From Streptomyces sp. MspMP-M5 (lineage in GTDB: Bacteria > Actinomycetota > Actinomycetes > Streptomycetales > Streptomycetaceae), in contig NZ_KB891885.1 in the NCBI RefSeq assembly GCF_000373585.1, positions 1 to 64,000 of the forward strand: a DNA stretch of 64,000 nt, read 5' to 3'. Each line of letters begins with the position of its first letter. Within the stretch, counting starts at the first letter, position 1. This document shows, piece by piece, positions 7,410-15,584 of the stretch. Below the pieces are notes generated by a model. That model saw only the letters and a program-made list of their open reading frames with translations. It did not search any database and was not told the DNA's origin. Both the position numbers and the translations under genes were made by a program.

Positions 7410-10337
7410 CTACAACAGCCCGTCCCACATCTGCTCCAGCAGCACCGCCCACCACGTCTCCGGCGACCCCAACGCCGCCGGATCCAACGCCACCAGCTGC
7501 GCCTGGAAGTCCACCGTCCAGCGACCGGCCTGCTCGGGCGTCAGCCCGTACCGCAGGCGCCACATCCGCCCCAGCATCGCCAGGCACCGCACGAACTCCG
7601 GCAGCCCGGTGTTCACGAACTGCGGCGCGACGGACTGCCCGCCCGGCCCCCCGTCCAACGGGACCGCCACGATGTTCGCGGTCCCGTACTGGACACACAG
7701 CTGACGGCCGAAGTCGTTGCCCATCACCAGATACGAACCCGCATCCGGCGCCGGCTGAACCATCCGTTCCGCCGCCAGCTCCGCCAGCGTCGGCACCGGA
7801 CGCCCCGGCTGCGCCTGCGCCCAGAAGAACGGCCCGAAGTCGACCGGCAGCCCGGCCCACACCAGCGTCTGCGCGACGACGTCCGGCACGCCCTGCCGGG
7901 AGACCGCCCGCTGGTCGAAACGGAAGATCCCCTGCGGCCCGAACGCCTGCTCCAGCTCGTGCCCGATCGCCTGCGGCGGCACCGGAGGCACCGGCTGCAC
8001 CTGCGACGGATGCGGCAGCGGCGCCCGCACCGGCGCGGGCCGCGCCGGCCCGTCGGCGACCTGGTGCAGCTCACCCTGATGCTCGATCAGGTGCCGTACG
8101 CCCTGCTGCCGCGAGGCGTGGTCCCTGCCGTACGCGGCGGTGTGGCTGATCCGCACCTGCGGCCAGTTCTCCCGGACCATCCGGGCGCAGTAGCCACCGG
8201 GCAGCTCGCAGCACTCCAGCTCGGTGTGCAGCTCCACCACCTGCTGCGGCGGCACGTTCATCGCCCGCAGCTCGTGCAGCAGTTGCCACTCCGGGTGCGG
8301 CGTGCCCGGCGCCGACCGGCGCACGATCTTCTGCTCGCTGCCGTCCGGCGCGCGGTAGCTCAGGACGGCCATGTAGCCGGGACCGACGGTCGGCTGCCCA
8401 CTGGGCGCCGGCGGATAGCCGTACGCACCGGGGGCACCCGGGCCACCGCCGCCGGGCCCCGGTACACCGGGAGCCGGCACACCGTGCTGAGCCGGGGCCG
8501 GAGCCGGACCGGGACCCGGGACCGGCGGCGGGCCCGGAGCCGGAGCCGGCGGCGGACCGGCCTGCGCCGGCGGAGCCATCGGCGGCGCAGGCGGCATCCC
8601 CGGACCGGCGGCCGGCGGCATGCCGGGACCACCGGGCCCGCCCGGGCCACCGGACATCGCGGCACCCTCCGCGAGCATCGTCGCCGCAGCATGCACCCCG
8701 CCCCCGGCACCGGCACCGGCACCAGAACCGGCACCCGGACCGGCGCCGGCAGCACCCGGCGGCGGCGCGGGCGGCGGAGGCGGCCCGTCCGGCCCACCAG
8801 GACCATGACCGCCCGCGGCCGCACCGGGCTCGCCGGACGCCCCCAGCGGCTTGGGCGCACCGAGCGGCCCAGGAGGCGGCGGCACACCGGGACCGGCACC
8901 ACCGGGACCGCCAGGACCACCGGAAGCGACGGGGGCACCCACCGCTCCGCCCGGCCCCGGCACGGCCGACTGAAGCGCCGCACCATCCGCGAGCATCGTC
9001 GCGGCAGCGTGCACCCCACCGCGGGCACCGCCCGCGCCACCACCGGCCCCGGAAGCGGAACCAGAACCGGAAGCCGACCCGGACCCGGAACCGGAACCTG
9101 AACCGGCATCACCGGAGCCACCGGCCGCACCCGCGCCGGTCCCGTCCACGGCGCTCAAGTCCACGTCAGAGGCGTCCAGTTGGGAAACGAGCTGCGTCGG
9201 CACGTACCCCCCGGCCGGCGTCCCGGCCGCACCCGGCCCCGACGAAGCCGGGCCAATCCCCGGCCCCGGAGCCGCAGGCCCGTCCCCGGGACGCGCGTCC
9301 GCCTTCTGCGTCCCGGCGGCCGCGCCCTCCTCCACGTCCGGCCGCCCGCCGTCCCAGCCCGCACCGGGCGGCGGCGGCACATCGGCGATCGGCGCCCCGG
9401 TCGGCGGCGGCAGATCCCGCAGCGCACCCGGCGCCCCGGAAGGCGCGGACGACGCAGGCGGAGCCGGCGGCGGTACAACGGGCGGCGCGGGCGGCATCGG
9501 CGGCGGCGCGGGCGGCATCGGGGGCAGCCCCCCGGGAACGCCCGCGCCCGGCTGCCCGGCCCCGTCGCCGATCGGCGACGGCTCCACGGACGAGACCCGC
9601 GTAGGCGGCAACTGGCTGCCGCCCCGCAGCAGTTCGGTCTTGGCGTCGGGCCGCACTCGCGGCGTCGACGGGGCGTCCTCGTCGTCGGAACCGGCGAGCG
9701 GCGGCGCGAACACCGTCTGCGGCGGCGCCACCGAACGGTCCTCGTCGTCCCCGCCCGCGGTGGTGTCCGCGGCCGCCCACGACGTGTCGTCGGAAGACGG
9801 ACTCCCGTCAGAGGAAGCCGAACCCCCGTCGGAGGAAGCCGAGCCAGAACCGGAACCGGAACCGACCCCGGAGCCAGAAGCGGAACGAGAACCGGACCCG
9901 GAGCCGGCCCCCGAGCCAGAAGCGGAGCCAGAAGCGGACCCGGCACTCCCCTTCCCCGCGCCGATCCCCATCGCGTCCGCCGCCTCCTGCAACCACTCCG
10001 GCGGCGTCAGCAGGAACGACGTGGCCTCCAGATCGATCCGCTGCGGCGGCTCCGCCGCCCCGTAGCCGCCGTCCGCCGGCGCGCCGTACTCCTCCTCGTA
10101 GCGACGGATCACCTCACCCACCGGCAACCCCGGCCACAGCGTCGTCTCACCGCTGTCCCGGGCGATCACCAGCCGGCCGCGGCCGCCCTCGCCGACCGGA
10201 CCGCCCTCGCGGTCCTCCGCCCAGGCCACGAAGCCCAGCGTGAACTCCCGTACCCGCACCTCGCGGTGGAGCTCCGACGGCACCTCGCCGTTCACCCACC
10301 GCTCCGCGCGCTCCTGCGCCTGCGCGAACGTCACCAC
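7410..10337 (-). CDS. Deaminase-like / SUKH-4 immunity fusion with long Pro-Gly-Ser linker
   Basis: 975 aa, three folded parts. Residues 1-85 form a small alpha/beta domain resembling YrhB/Imm35-type immunity domains. About residues 130-650 are low-complexity Gly/Ser/Pro/Ala, with SGSGSGS runs and two copies of VHAAATMLA(D/E)GAA. About 654-763 holds a deaminase-fold-like segment with HTELECCELPGGYC at 704-717, similar to the TE..PC..PG.YC signature of XOO_2897-type deaminases. Residues 793-975 match SUKH-4. A toxin-type enzyme and an immunity-type domain thus lie in one chain. No signal peptide or secretion marker is seen. It sits 5 bp after the WHH/SUKH gene, so probably one operon. Function is inferred from domains only; linker composition makes the family assignment of the middle part moderate. 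Confidence 0.8.
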   Translation of the reverse strand: MVTFAQAQERAERWVNGEVPSELHREVRVREFTLGFVAWAEDREGGPVGEGGRGRLVIARDSGETTLWPGLPVGEVIRRYEEEYGAPADGGYGAAEPPQRIDLEATSFLLTPPEWLQEAADAMGIGAGKGSAGSASGSASGSGAGSGSGSRSASGSGVGSGSGSGSASSDGGSASSDGSPSSDDTSWAAADTTAGGDDEDRSVAPPQTVFAPPLAGSDDEDAPSTPRVRPDAKTELLRGGSQLPPTRVSSVEPSPIGDGAGQPGAGVPGGLPPMPPAPPPMPPAPPVVPPPAPPASSAPSGAPGALRDLPPPTGAPIADVPPPPGAGWDGGRPDVEEGAAAGTQKADARPGDGPAAPGPGIGPASSGPGAAGTPAGGYVPTQLVSQLDASDVDLSAVDGTGAGAAGGSGDAGSGSGSGSGSASGSGSASGAGGGAGGARGGVHAAATMLADGAALQSAVPGPGGAVGAPVASGGPGGPGGAGPGVPPPPGPLGAPKPLGASGEPGAAAGGHGPGGPDGPPPPPAPPPGAAGAGPGAGSGAGAGAGGGVHAAATMLAEGAAMSGGPGGPGGPGMPPAAGPGMPPAPPMAPPAQAGPPPAPAPGPPPVPGPGPAPAPAQHGVPAPGVPGPGGGGPGAPGAYGYPPAPSGQPTVGPGYMAVLSYRAPDGSEQKIVRRSAPGTPHPEWQLLHELRAMNVPPQQVVELHTELECCELPGGYCARMVRENWPQVRISHTAAYGRDHASRQQGVRHLIEHQGELHQVADGPARPAPVRAPLPHPSQVQPVPPVPPQAIGHELEQAFGPQGIFRFDQRAVSRQGVPDVVAQTLVWAGLPVDFGPFFWAQAQPGRPVPTLAELAAERMVQPAPDAGSYLVMGNDFGRQLCVQYGTANIVAVPLDGGPGGQSVAPQFVNTGLPEFVRCLAMLGRMWRLRYGLTPEQAGRWTVDFQAQLVALDPAALGSPETWWAVLLEQMWDGLL

Positions 10338-10342
10338 CGCGA

Positions 10343-11350
10343 TCAGCCCCCCACCGGCACGGCGTACGCGAAGCCGCCGTCCACCATCAGGTTCGCCACC
10401 GTCTCCAGCTCCGGCGGATTACCCGCCAGCCGCAACAGGAAGTCATCGAAATCCGCACCACACGGCAACATCAGCCGCTCCACCCGCTCCTGCACCGACC
10501 ATCCGTCCCGGTCCCGCGCGTCGTCGTACGGACAGAACCACACCGAGCCCAGCGCCTCACCGCGCACCTTCACCGCGACCACACCGCCCTGCACGAACGC
10601 CACCCCCAGGTAGTCCTTGGTGAAATGGTCGCGCAGGCACTTGTTCACATAGACGAGATCGTTGACCGCGGCGTCGTCACGCACCGCGAAGAACGGCTGG
10701 TCCACCAGCAGACCCAGCTCCGCGTCGAGCGCCGCCCCCACCGGCGCACACCCGCCCGCCGCCTTCAAAAACGACCGGTACGCCCCCGGCAGCCGGTACC
10801 CCAGCGCCTCCTCGGCCTGCACCACCTGCTCCTCGCCCACCGCCAGCTCCCGCCGCGGCAGCCCGAAGTGCACCGGACGCGTCTCCTGCAACGGCCGGGT
10901 ACCCCGCTTGTCGTGCGCCACCGCCGCCGTCGCCAGCCCCGCGTGATGCCGCAGCAGCGCCTTCACCTCGACCGGGACCAGCTCCATCCGCCGCGTCCCC
11001 GCCACGTGATGCCACGTCCAGCCGTGCGGCGTCGCCACCGCCGGCACATCTATCCACAGCTCGTGCCCCTGCGCGTGCAGCGCCGCGTTCGCCGACACGA
11101 AGTCCGTCAGCCGCAACTCGTCGACGCCGAAACCCTCCGGCGGCTCGGCGATCTCCGCCGCCGCCCGGGCATACGGCGAGAAGTCCGGGAAGCCGTTCCC
11201 GTCCATCCGCACCCCGGCCGGATACCGCGCGGCCCGCACCGGATCCGGGAAATGCACGACCTGCCCGGCGTAGGCCGAGTTCGGTGGCACGGGACGTCCT
11301 CCGGCCTGGAGGCCGGGGTGCGCCCCCAGCCCTTGCCGACCTGTCGTCAT
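10343..11350 (-). CDS. WHH-type HNH nuclease fused to SMI1/KNR4 (SUKH-1) domain
   Basis: 335 aa. The N-terminal part (to about residue 150) ends with GWTWHH at 110-115 followed by RMELVPVEVKALLRHHAG. This matches the WHH family of HNH/EndoVII nucleases used as toxin tips in polymorphic toxin systems (typically WxWHH...M.LvP...H..h.HtGG). Residues about 165-335 form a SUKH-1 fold (EEALGYRLPGAYRSFLKAAGG). The nuclease motif is intact, so the SUKH domain may restrain it in cis. The start ATG has AGGGGG upstream; translation from further upstream would enter unrelated sequence. First gene of the likely two-gene operon with the deaminase/SUKH-4 fusion. Confidence 0.82.
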   Translation of the reverse strand: MTTGRQGLGAHPGLQAGGRPVPPNSAYAGQVVHFPDPVRAARYPAGVRMDGNGFPDFSPYARAAAEIAEPPEGFGVDELRLTDFVSANAALHAQGHELWIDVPAVATPHGWTWHHVAGTRRMELVPVEVKALLRHHAGLATAAVAHDKRGTRPLQETRPVHFGLPRRELAVGEEQVVQAEEALGYRLPGAYRSFLKAAGGCAPVGAALDAELGLLVDQPFFAVRDDAAVNDLVYVNKCLRDHFTKDYLGVAFVQGGVVAVKVRGEALGSVWFCPYDDARDRDGWSVQERVERLMLPCGADFDDFLLRLAGNPPELETVANLMVDGGFAYAVPVGG

Positions 11351-11756
11351 CGCGGTTGCCCCCTGGCTGAAGCTGGCTTTGGGGCACAGCCTATGCGGTG
11401 CCGCAACGGCCCACCCGTCGCCCGACCACCACCCCTCACCGCCGCCGCTCCGCGGCGACACCTCCCACTCGCCCGTCGCCCGACCACACGACCCCACCGT
11501 CACCGCTCCGCAACGACACCGCCCGCACCGTGCCCGCACCGCACCGTCAGCCCCACGCCACCCCCGCTTCACCCCCCGCCCGGCACCCCCCGGCACCACC
11601 CGGCCACACCCCGCCCACCAGCCCCGTTACCGGACAACCGACGAACCGTCACACCCCAGTGACATCCCCGACAGCGCGTCCGACTACCGCAACACCCAGC
11701 ACATTTGGCAATCTGACCTCCGCAAACCGGGGGATTGCAGGGAGGGAAGCACCACC
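11351..11756. promoter_or_regulatory. Divergent promoter region between two toxin/immunity operons
   Basis: 406 bp separate the minus-strand WHH/SUKH gene from the plus-strand deaminase gene, so it must hold both promoters. It contains a 58-bp imperfect tandem duplication at 11414-11529. No clear -35/-10 pair could be assigned. The ribosome binding site GGAGGG at 11740-11746 decides the start of the downstream gene. Confidence 0.5.
11414..11529. repeat. 58-bp tandem duplication (two imperfect copies)
   Basis: Copies begin at 11414 and 11472, each with CCCGTCGCCCGACCAC followed by related sequence ending CCGCTCCG..ACGACACC or CCGCTCCG..GCGACACC. The copies differ at scattered positions. Located in the divergent promoter region. 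Confidence 0.6.
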
Positions 11757-12287
11757 ATGAGCACCACCGCACACCACACGACCACCGCCGACCCCCGAGC
11801 CGGCGGCGATCCCCGCATCGGCTGGAGCGGCACCGCGGACACCGACCGCACCCCGGTCCTCCGCCACCGCCGCGACGGCATCCTCCCCACCATCGGCGCC
11901 GCATTGTCCGTACGCGGACAAACCCTCACCTGCACGGCCAGCAAAGCCGAACAACCCCCCACCCTCCACCCGCTCATCCAGGACTTCCTCGACACCCTCA
12001 CCACCGCACAACGCGACCGCTTCACCGGCCGCTGCCCCGAAGCCGTCCTGCTCTCCCGCCACCTCACCGCCGTCGAGACCAACCGCGGCAAACGCGCCTC
12101 CCGCAAACCCCTCACCAAAGGCGAAGCCCGCCGCTCCCTGAAACACTCCAAGATCACCGCACGTCACATCCGCGAGGACGGCGACCCCCAGCACGGCAGC
12201 TACGCACCACCCTGCCGCTCCTGCGACGCCCTCCTCGCCCACTTCGGCGTCATGCCCATCGGGGCCACGACGCCCCAAGGGAGCTGA
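11757..12287 (+). CDS. YwqJ-related putative nucleic-acid deaminase
   Basis: 176 aa. It carries a deaminase-fold zinc signature: GRCPEAVLLS supplies the C-x-E element and PPCRSCDALL the PCxxC element. This is the pattern of the YwqJ family, often a toxin domain of Bacillus and actinobacterial polymorphic systems. No signal peptide, LXG, WXG100 or other trafficking domain precedes it, so the protein would act in its own cytoplasm. ATG start with GGAGGG ten bases upstream. The SUKH-3 gene follows after 8 bp and is the expected immunity partner. Substrate is unknown. Confidence 0.82.
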   Translation: MSTTAHHTTTADPRAGGDPRIGWSGTADTDRTPVLRHRRDGILPTIGAALSVRGQTLTCTASKAEQPPTLHPLIQDFLDTLTTAQRDRFTGRCPEAVLLSRHLTAVETNRGKRASRKPLTKGEARRSLKHSKITARHIREDGDPQHGSYAPPCRSCDALLAHFGVMPIGATTPQGS

Positions 12288-12295
12288 CCGCCACC

Positions 12296-12850
12296 ATGCC
12301 GACCACCCCCGCCACCCCCGCCCCCGACGGCCCCGCAACCACCCGCTTCCCCGCCGCCGTCGACACCGCCCTCCAGCAAGCCGGCTGGCAACCCGGCCGC
12401 TGGGACATACAGCAGGCCGAACACTGGGCCGACACCCTCCGCAACCACACCTCCCCCGCCGGCCACCGCCACGCCGTCTTCCCCGCCGCCGTCGAAGCCT
12501 GGGCCGAATTCGGCGGCCTGCGCATCACCGGCCCCGGCCCCGGCCGCCACATCGCCCCCACCCCCTTCGTCATCGACCCCCTCCTCGGCCTCCACCTCGC
12601 CCGCACCCTCGGCGACCTCGGCCGCGCCCTCGACACCGACGTCGCCCCCCTCGGCCAGGAACAACTCCCCGACACCAAGGCCACCCGCGGCACCACCCAC
12701 CCCCAGGCCACCCTCGCCATCGACACCCAGGGCCGCGTCTACAGCCTCGACCACACCGGCGACTGGTACCTCGGCCCCGACCTCGACCAGGCCCTCGGCA
12801 CCCTCGTCCTCGGCACCCGCCCCAGCCGCCTCACCCTCTCCGGCGACTGA
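12296..12850 (+). CDS. SUKH-3 family immunity-type protein
   Basis: 184 aa. Sequence features (RFPAAVDTALQQAGWQPGRWD near the N-terminus; an AVEAWAEFGGL segment; and a C-terminal IDTQGRVYSLDHTGDWYLG strand region) match the SUKH-3 branch of the SMI1/KNR4 superfamily, whose members neutralise toxin domains including deaminases. It starts 8 bp after the deaminase stop with an AAGGGAG site overlapping the end of that gene, so the two are almost certainly co-translated. The pairing deaminase-SUKH-3 is common in streptomycetes. Confidence 0.8.
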   Translation: MPTTPATPAPDGPATTRFPAAVDTALQQAGWQPGRWDIQQAEHWADTLRNHTSPAGHRHAVFPAAVEAWAEFGGLRITGPGPGRHIAPTPFVIDPLLGLHLARTLGDLGRALDTDVAPLGQEQLPDTKATRGTTHPQATLAIDTQGRVYSLDHTGDWYLGPDLDQALGTLVLGTRPSRLTLSGD

Positions 12851-12916
12851 CACCCCGCCCTCACAGGACGAACCGGCCACAGGACGAACGAGCCCCGGCC
12901 CGGCCCACCACCGGCC

Positions 12917-14350
12917 TCAGCCGGCCGCCCCCACCGGCACCACCGCCGACACCCGGAAACCCCCCGCCTCCGTCGGACCCGACACGAACACCCCACCCAA
13001 CGCCGCCACCCGCTCCCGCATCCCCACCAGACCGTTCCCCCCACTCGGCAGCCCGGCACCCGCCGCCCCCCGCTCCGACGGACCGTTCTCCACCTGCACC
13101 GCCACCTCACCGGCCCGATGCGCCAACCGCACCCGCGCCCGCGCCCCCGGCGCATGCTTGTGCACGTTCGTCAGCGCCTCCTGCACCACCCGGAACACCG
13201 TCTGCTCCACCCGCGCCCCATACCGCGGCCCACCCCCGTCCACCGACACCGGCTCCCCCGCACCGTCCAGCACCGACAACTCCACCACCATCCCGGCCAC
13301 CCGGGACTGCTCCACCAACTCCCCCAACTCCGCCAGCCACGGACCGTCCCCCTCCGGCTCCACACCACCCACCGGCCCCCCGGCCACCTCCGCCGGCACC
13401 ACCGCCACACCCTCCCCGGCGTCCCCGGCGTCCCCGGCACCGTCCGCAGCCTTCCGCGACACCCGCGACGCCACCGCCGCCAACCGCTCCGGCTCGTCCG
13501 AACCCCCCGCCCCCTCGGCCGTCCGCAACACCCCCAACATCTCCCGCAACTCCGTCAGCGCCTGCCGCCCCATATCCCCCACCAAAGCCGCATTCCGCGA
13601 CGCCTTCTCCGGATCCTTCAACGCCACCGCCTGCAACGCCGCCGCATGCACCACCATCAGACTCACCCGGTGCGCCACCACGTCGTGCATCTCCCGCGCG
13701 ATCCGCGTCCGCTCCTCGTTACGCGCCCACTCCGCACGCTCCTCGGCCCGGTCCGCCAGCAACGACAGCTCCCGCTCCAGACCGTCCGCCCGCTCCCGCA
13801 GACTCTCCACCAGCCGCCGCCGCGCACCCACATACAACCCCCACAACACCGGCGGAGCCGTCAGCACCAACCCCACCGCCAACGCCATCAGCACCAGGAA
13901 CCACACCGGCGGATTGAAGTCCGGCTGCCCCGCCACGTCCTGCCGCATGCTGAAGAACGTCGACACCACCGTGCCCGCCGCCGTCATCCCCGCCAGCAGC
14001 CCGATGACCCGCCGCGGCACCTGCGACACCGCCAGCGAGTACAGCCCCACCACACTCAGCAGCCCGCCCATCTCCGCCGGAATCACCGCGATCGACGTCA
14101 GCACCACCAAGACCGGCCACCGCCGACGCACCAACAGCACCGGCCCGACCACCAGCCCCAGCAGCACCCCCAACGCCACCGGAGCCCCCGACGAGTGCGC
14201 GAACGGAACCCCCTCCGCCATGCACTCCACCGTCGACGCCACCGCCAACAGCACATCCAGCACGACACTGCGCCGCCGCGCCCACCACCAGGGACCGCCC
14301 CCCGGCCTCCCTCGCGCGGCCACGCTCTCACTTGCCCCCGTTGCGGTCAT
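12917..14350 (-). CDS. Two-component sensor histidine kinase (HisKA_3 / NarL-type partner class)
   Basis: 477 aa membrane sensor. Hydrophobic segments occupy about residues 28-180 (four to six helices), then a short coiled coil, the dimerisation/phosphoacceptor box RIAREMHDVVAHR with His222, and an HATPase_c domain (VVQEALTNVHKHA with Asn395; GNGLVGMRER). About 90 extra low-complexity residues (Gly/Ala/Asp, roughly 280-340) separate the two. This class pairs with LuxR-type regulators, yet none is adjacent, so it is an unpaired sensor here. The ATG at 14350 is preceded by TACGCT with a 7-nt gap and no Shine-Dalgarno site, suggesting a leaderless transcript. Confidence 0.9.
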   Translation of the reverse strand: MTATGASESVAARGRPGGGPWWWARRRSVVLDVLLAVASTVECMAEGVPFAHSSGAPVALGVLLGLVVGPVLLVRRRWPVLVVLTSIAVIPAEMGGLLSVVGLYSLAVSQVPRRVIGLLAGMTAAGTVVSTFFSMRQDVAGQPDFNPPVWFLVLMALAVGLVLTAPPVLWGLYVGARRRLVESLRERADGLERELSLLADRAEERAEWARNEERTRIAREMHDVVAHRVSLMVVHAAALQAVALKDPEKASRNAALVGDMGRQALTELREMLGVLRTAEGAGGSDEPERLAAVASRVSRKAADGAGDAGDAGEGVAVVPAEVAGGPVGGVEPEGDGPWLAELGELVEQSRVAGMVVELSVLDGAGEPVSVDGGGPRYGARVEQTVFRVVQEALTNVHKHAPGARARVRLAHRAGEVAVQVENGPSERGAAGAGLPSGGNGLVGMRERVAALGGVFVSGPTEAGGFRVSAVVPVGAAG

Positions 14351-14357
14351 ACCGACC

Positions 14358-14363
14358 AGCGTA
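14358..14363 (-). promoter_or_regulatory. -10 element TACGCT of the sensor kinase gene (leaderless)
   Basis: On the minus strand TACGCT is followed by seven bases and the ATG. The expected transcription start is at or next to the start codon. No convincing -35 was found. Confidence 0.45.
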
Positions 14364-14506
14364 CGGGCGCCGCCCCGCCTCCCCCGGGCCCACTCCCAGC
14401 ACGCTTCCAGCCCATTACCAACCGTTACGACCAGATATCCCTCGAACTGTTGAATCGCTCGCACTTTCGCCCCACGGTCCGCCCGAACCGAGCCAGCCTG
14501 TTCCCC

Positions 14507-15364
14507 ATGACACGGACACACCCCCATCACCCCCACCCCGACTACGAAGCCTTACGCCCCCACGCCGTCGCCCTCCGCCGTGCCGGCCTCAGCCGCCGCC
14601 AGATCCGCGACCGGCTCGGCCCGCTCGGCGACGGCGCCCTGACCGACCTCCTGGAAGGCGAGCCACCTCCCGAGTGGACGAAGCGGCCGAACGCCAAGGA
14701 CGACGTCCGGGAGCAGGCCCGCGCTCTGCGCCGCGCAGGGCGGACGTACGACGAGATCGTCGCGGAGCTGGGCGTCTCCAAGAGCTCGGTCTCCCTCTGG
14801 GTCCGCGACCTCCCCAAGCCGACGAAGTCCCCGGAGGCCATGCATCAGATGCGCGAGGCCCGGTGGGCGCCGTACCGGGAGGCGCGGGATCGCCAGATCG
14901 CCGAGACCAAGGCGGCGGCGAAGAAGGAGATCGGCACGCTCACGGACCGGGAGTTGTTCCTGGTCGGCGTGGGGCTGTACTGGGCGGAGGGCGGCAAGAG
15001 CAAGCCGTACGACAGAAGAGAGAAGGTCGTCTTCGTCAACAGCGACCCGGGCATGATCCAGGTCTACCTCGCCTGGCTGAGACTGCTGGGCGTGGAGGAC
15101 TGGCAGCTCCGCTTCACGGTGATGATCCACGAGTCTGCCGACGTTGCGGCCGCCGAGCGATATTGGGCTGACCTGGTCGGCGTCGAAGTGACCACCCTGG
15201 GCAAGACGACGCTCAAAAAGCACAACCCGAAGACGGTGCGCAAGAACGTGGGAGAGGGGTATCACGGCTGCCTGACGGTCCGTGTACTGCAATGCACTGA
15301 GCTATACCGTCGCATTGAAGGCTGGTGGTACGGCATAGTGTTGGGTGCCGAGCGGGCAGCCTGA
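14507..15364 (+). CDS. HTH protein with homing-endonuclease-like C-terminal region
   Basis: 285 aa. Two helix-turn-helix-like segments lie in the N-terminal third (LRRAGLSRRQIRDRLG, and RRAGRTYDEIVAELGVSKSSVSLWV). The C-terminal half (VGVGLYWAEGGKSK, then NSDPGMIQVYLAWLRLLGVED, ending CLTVRVLQCTELYRRIEGW) resembles LAGLIDADG-type endonuclease folds in pattern. Whether it has nuclease activity is unknown. The gene is visibly less GC-biased in third positions toward its 3' end and sits just upstream of tRNA-Gln. No clear Shine-Dalgarno site precedes the ATG. Could equally be a DNA-binding regulator. Confidence 0.75.
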   Translation: MTRTHPHHPHPDYEALRPHAVALRRAGLSRRQIRDRLGPLGDGALTDLLEGEPPPEWTKRPNAKDDVREQARALRRAGRTYDEIVAELGVSKSSVSLWVRDLPKPTKSPEAMHQMREARWAPYREARDRQIAETKAAAKKEIGTLTDRELFLVGVGLYWAEGGKSKPYDRREKVVFVNSDPGMIQVYLAWLRLLGVEDWQLRFTVMIHESADVAAAERYWADLVGVEVTTLGKTTLKKHNPKTVRKNVGEGYHGCLTVRVLQCTELYRRIEGWWYGIVLGAERAA

Positions 15365-15393
15365 CGGAATGTCCGGTTTGACCCGCTCTACAC

Positions 15394-15465
15394 TCCCCTG
15401 TGGTGTAATGGGCAACACTGTCGGTTTTGGTCCGATCGTTCCGGGTTCGAGTCCTGGCAGGGGAG
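15394..15465 (+). tRNA. tRNA-Gln (anticodon TTG)
   Basis: A complete cloverleaf can be drawn. The acceptor stem TCCCCTG pairs with CAGGGGA. The anticodon stem GTCGG/CCGAT (one wobble pair) closes the loop TTTTGGT with anticodon TTG. The T-arm is CCGGG-TTCGAGT-CCTGG. The discriminator base is G and CCA is not encoded. It precedes glmU, as in other streptomycetes. Confidence 0.95.
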
Positions 15466-15477
15466 CAAGCAAAGTTC

Positions 15478-15514
15478 GGGTCCTGACCGCAAGGTCAGGA
15501 CCCGCCCTCGTTTT
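15478..15514 (+). terminator. Rho-independent terminator after tRNA-Gln
   Basis: An 11-bp perfect stem GGGTCCTGACC / GGTCAGGACCC with a GCAA tetraloop, followed within a few bases by TCGTTTT. It lies 12 bases after the tRNA and 70 before the glmU start. Confidence 0.85.
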
Positions 15515-15584
15515 CTCCGCGAAACGCCCCGGTATCCTTCGGATGACCACCACCCGAAGTAGCCAAGAAGCCGAAGGGCATCCC

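Noticed and set aside
9830..9960. Regular GGAACC/GGAGCC-type repeats that might suggest a CRISPR or VNTR array
   Set aside because: They encode the SGSGSAS linker in frame; spacing is too short and there are no distinct spacers. Length variation between strains is still plausible.
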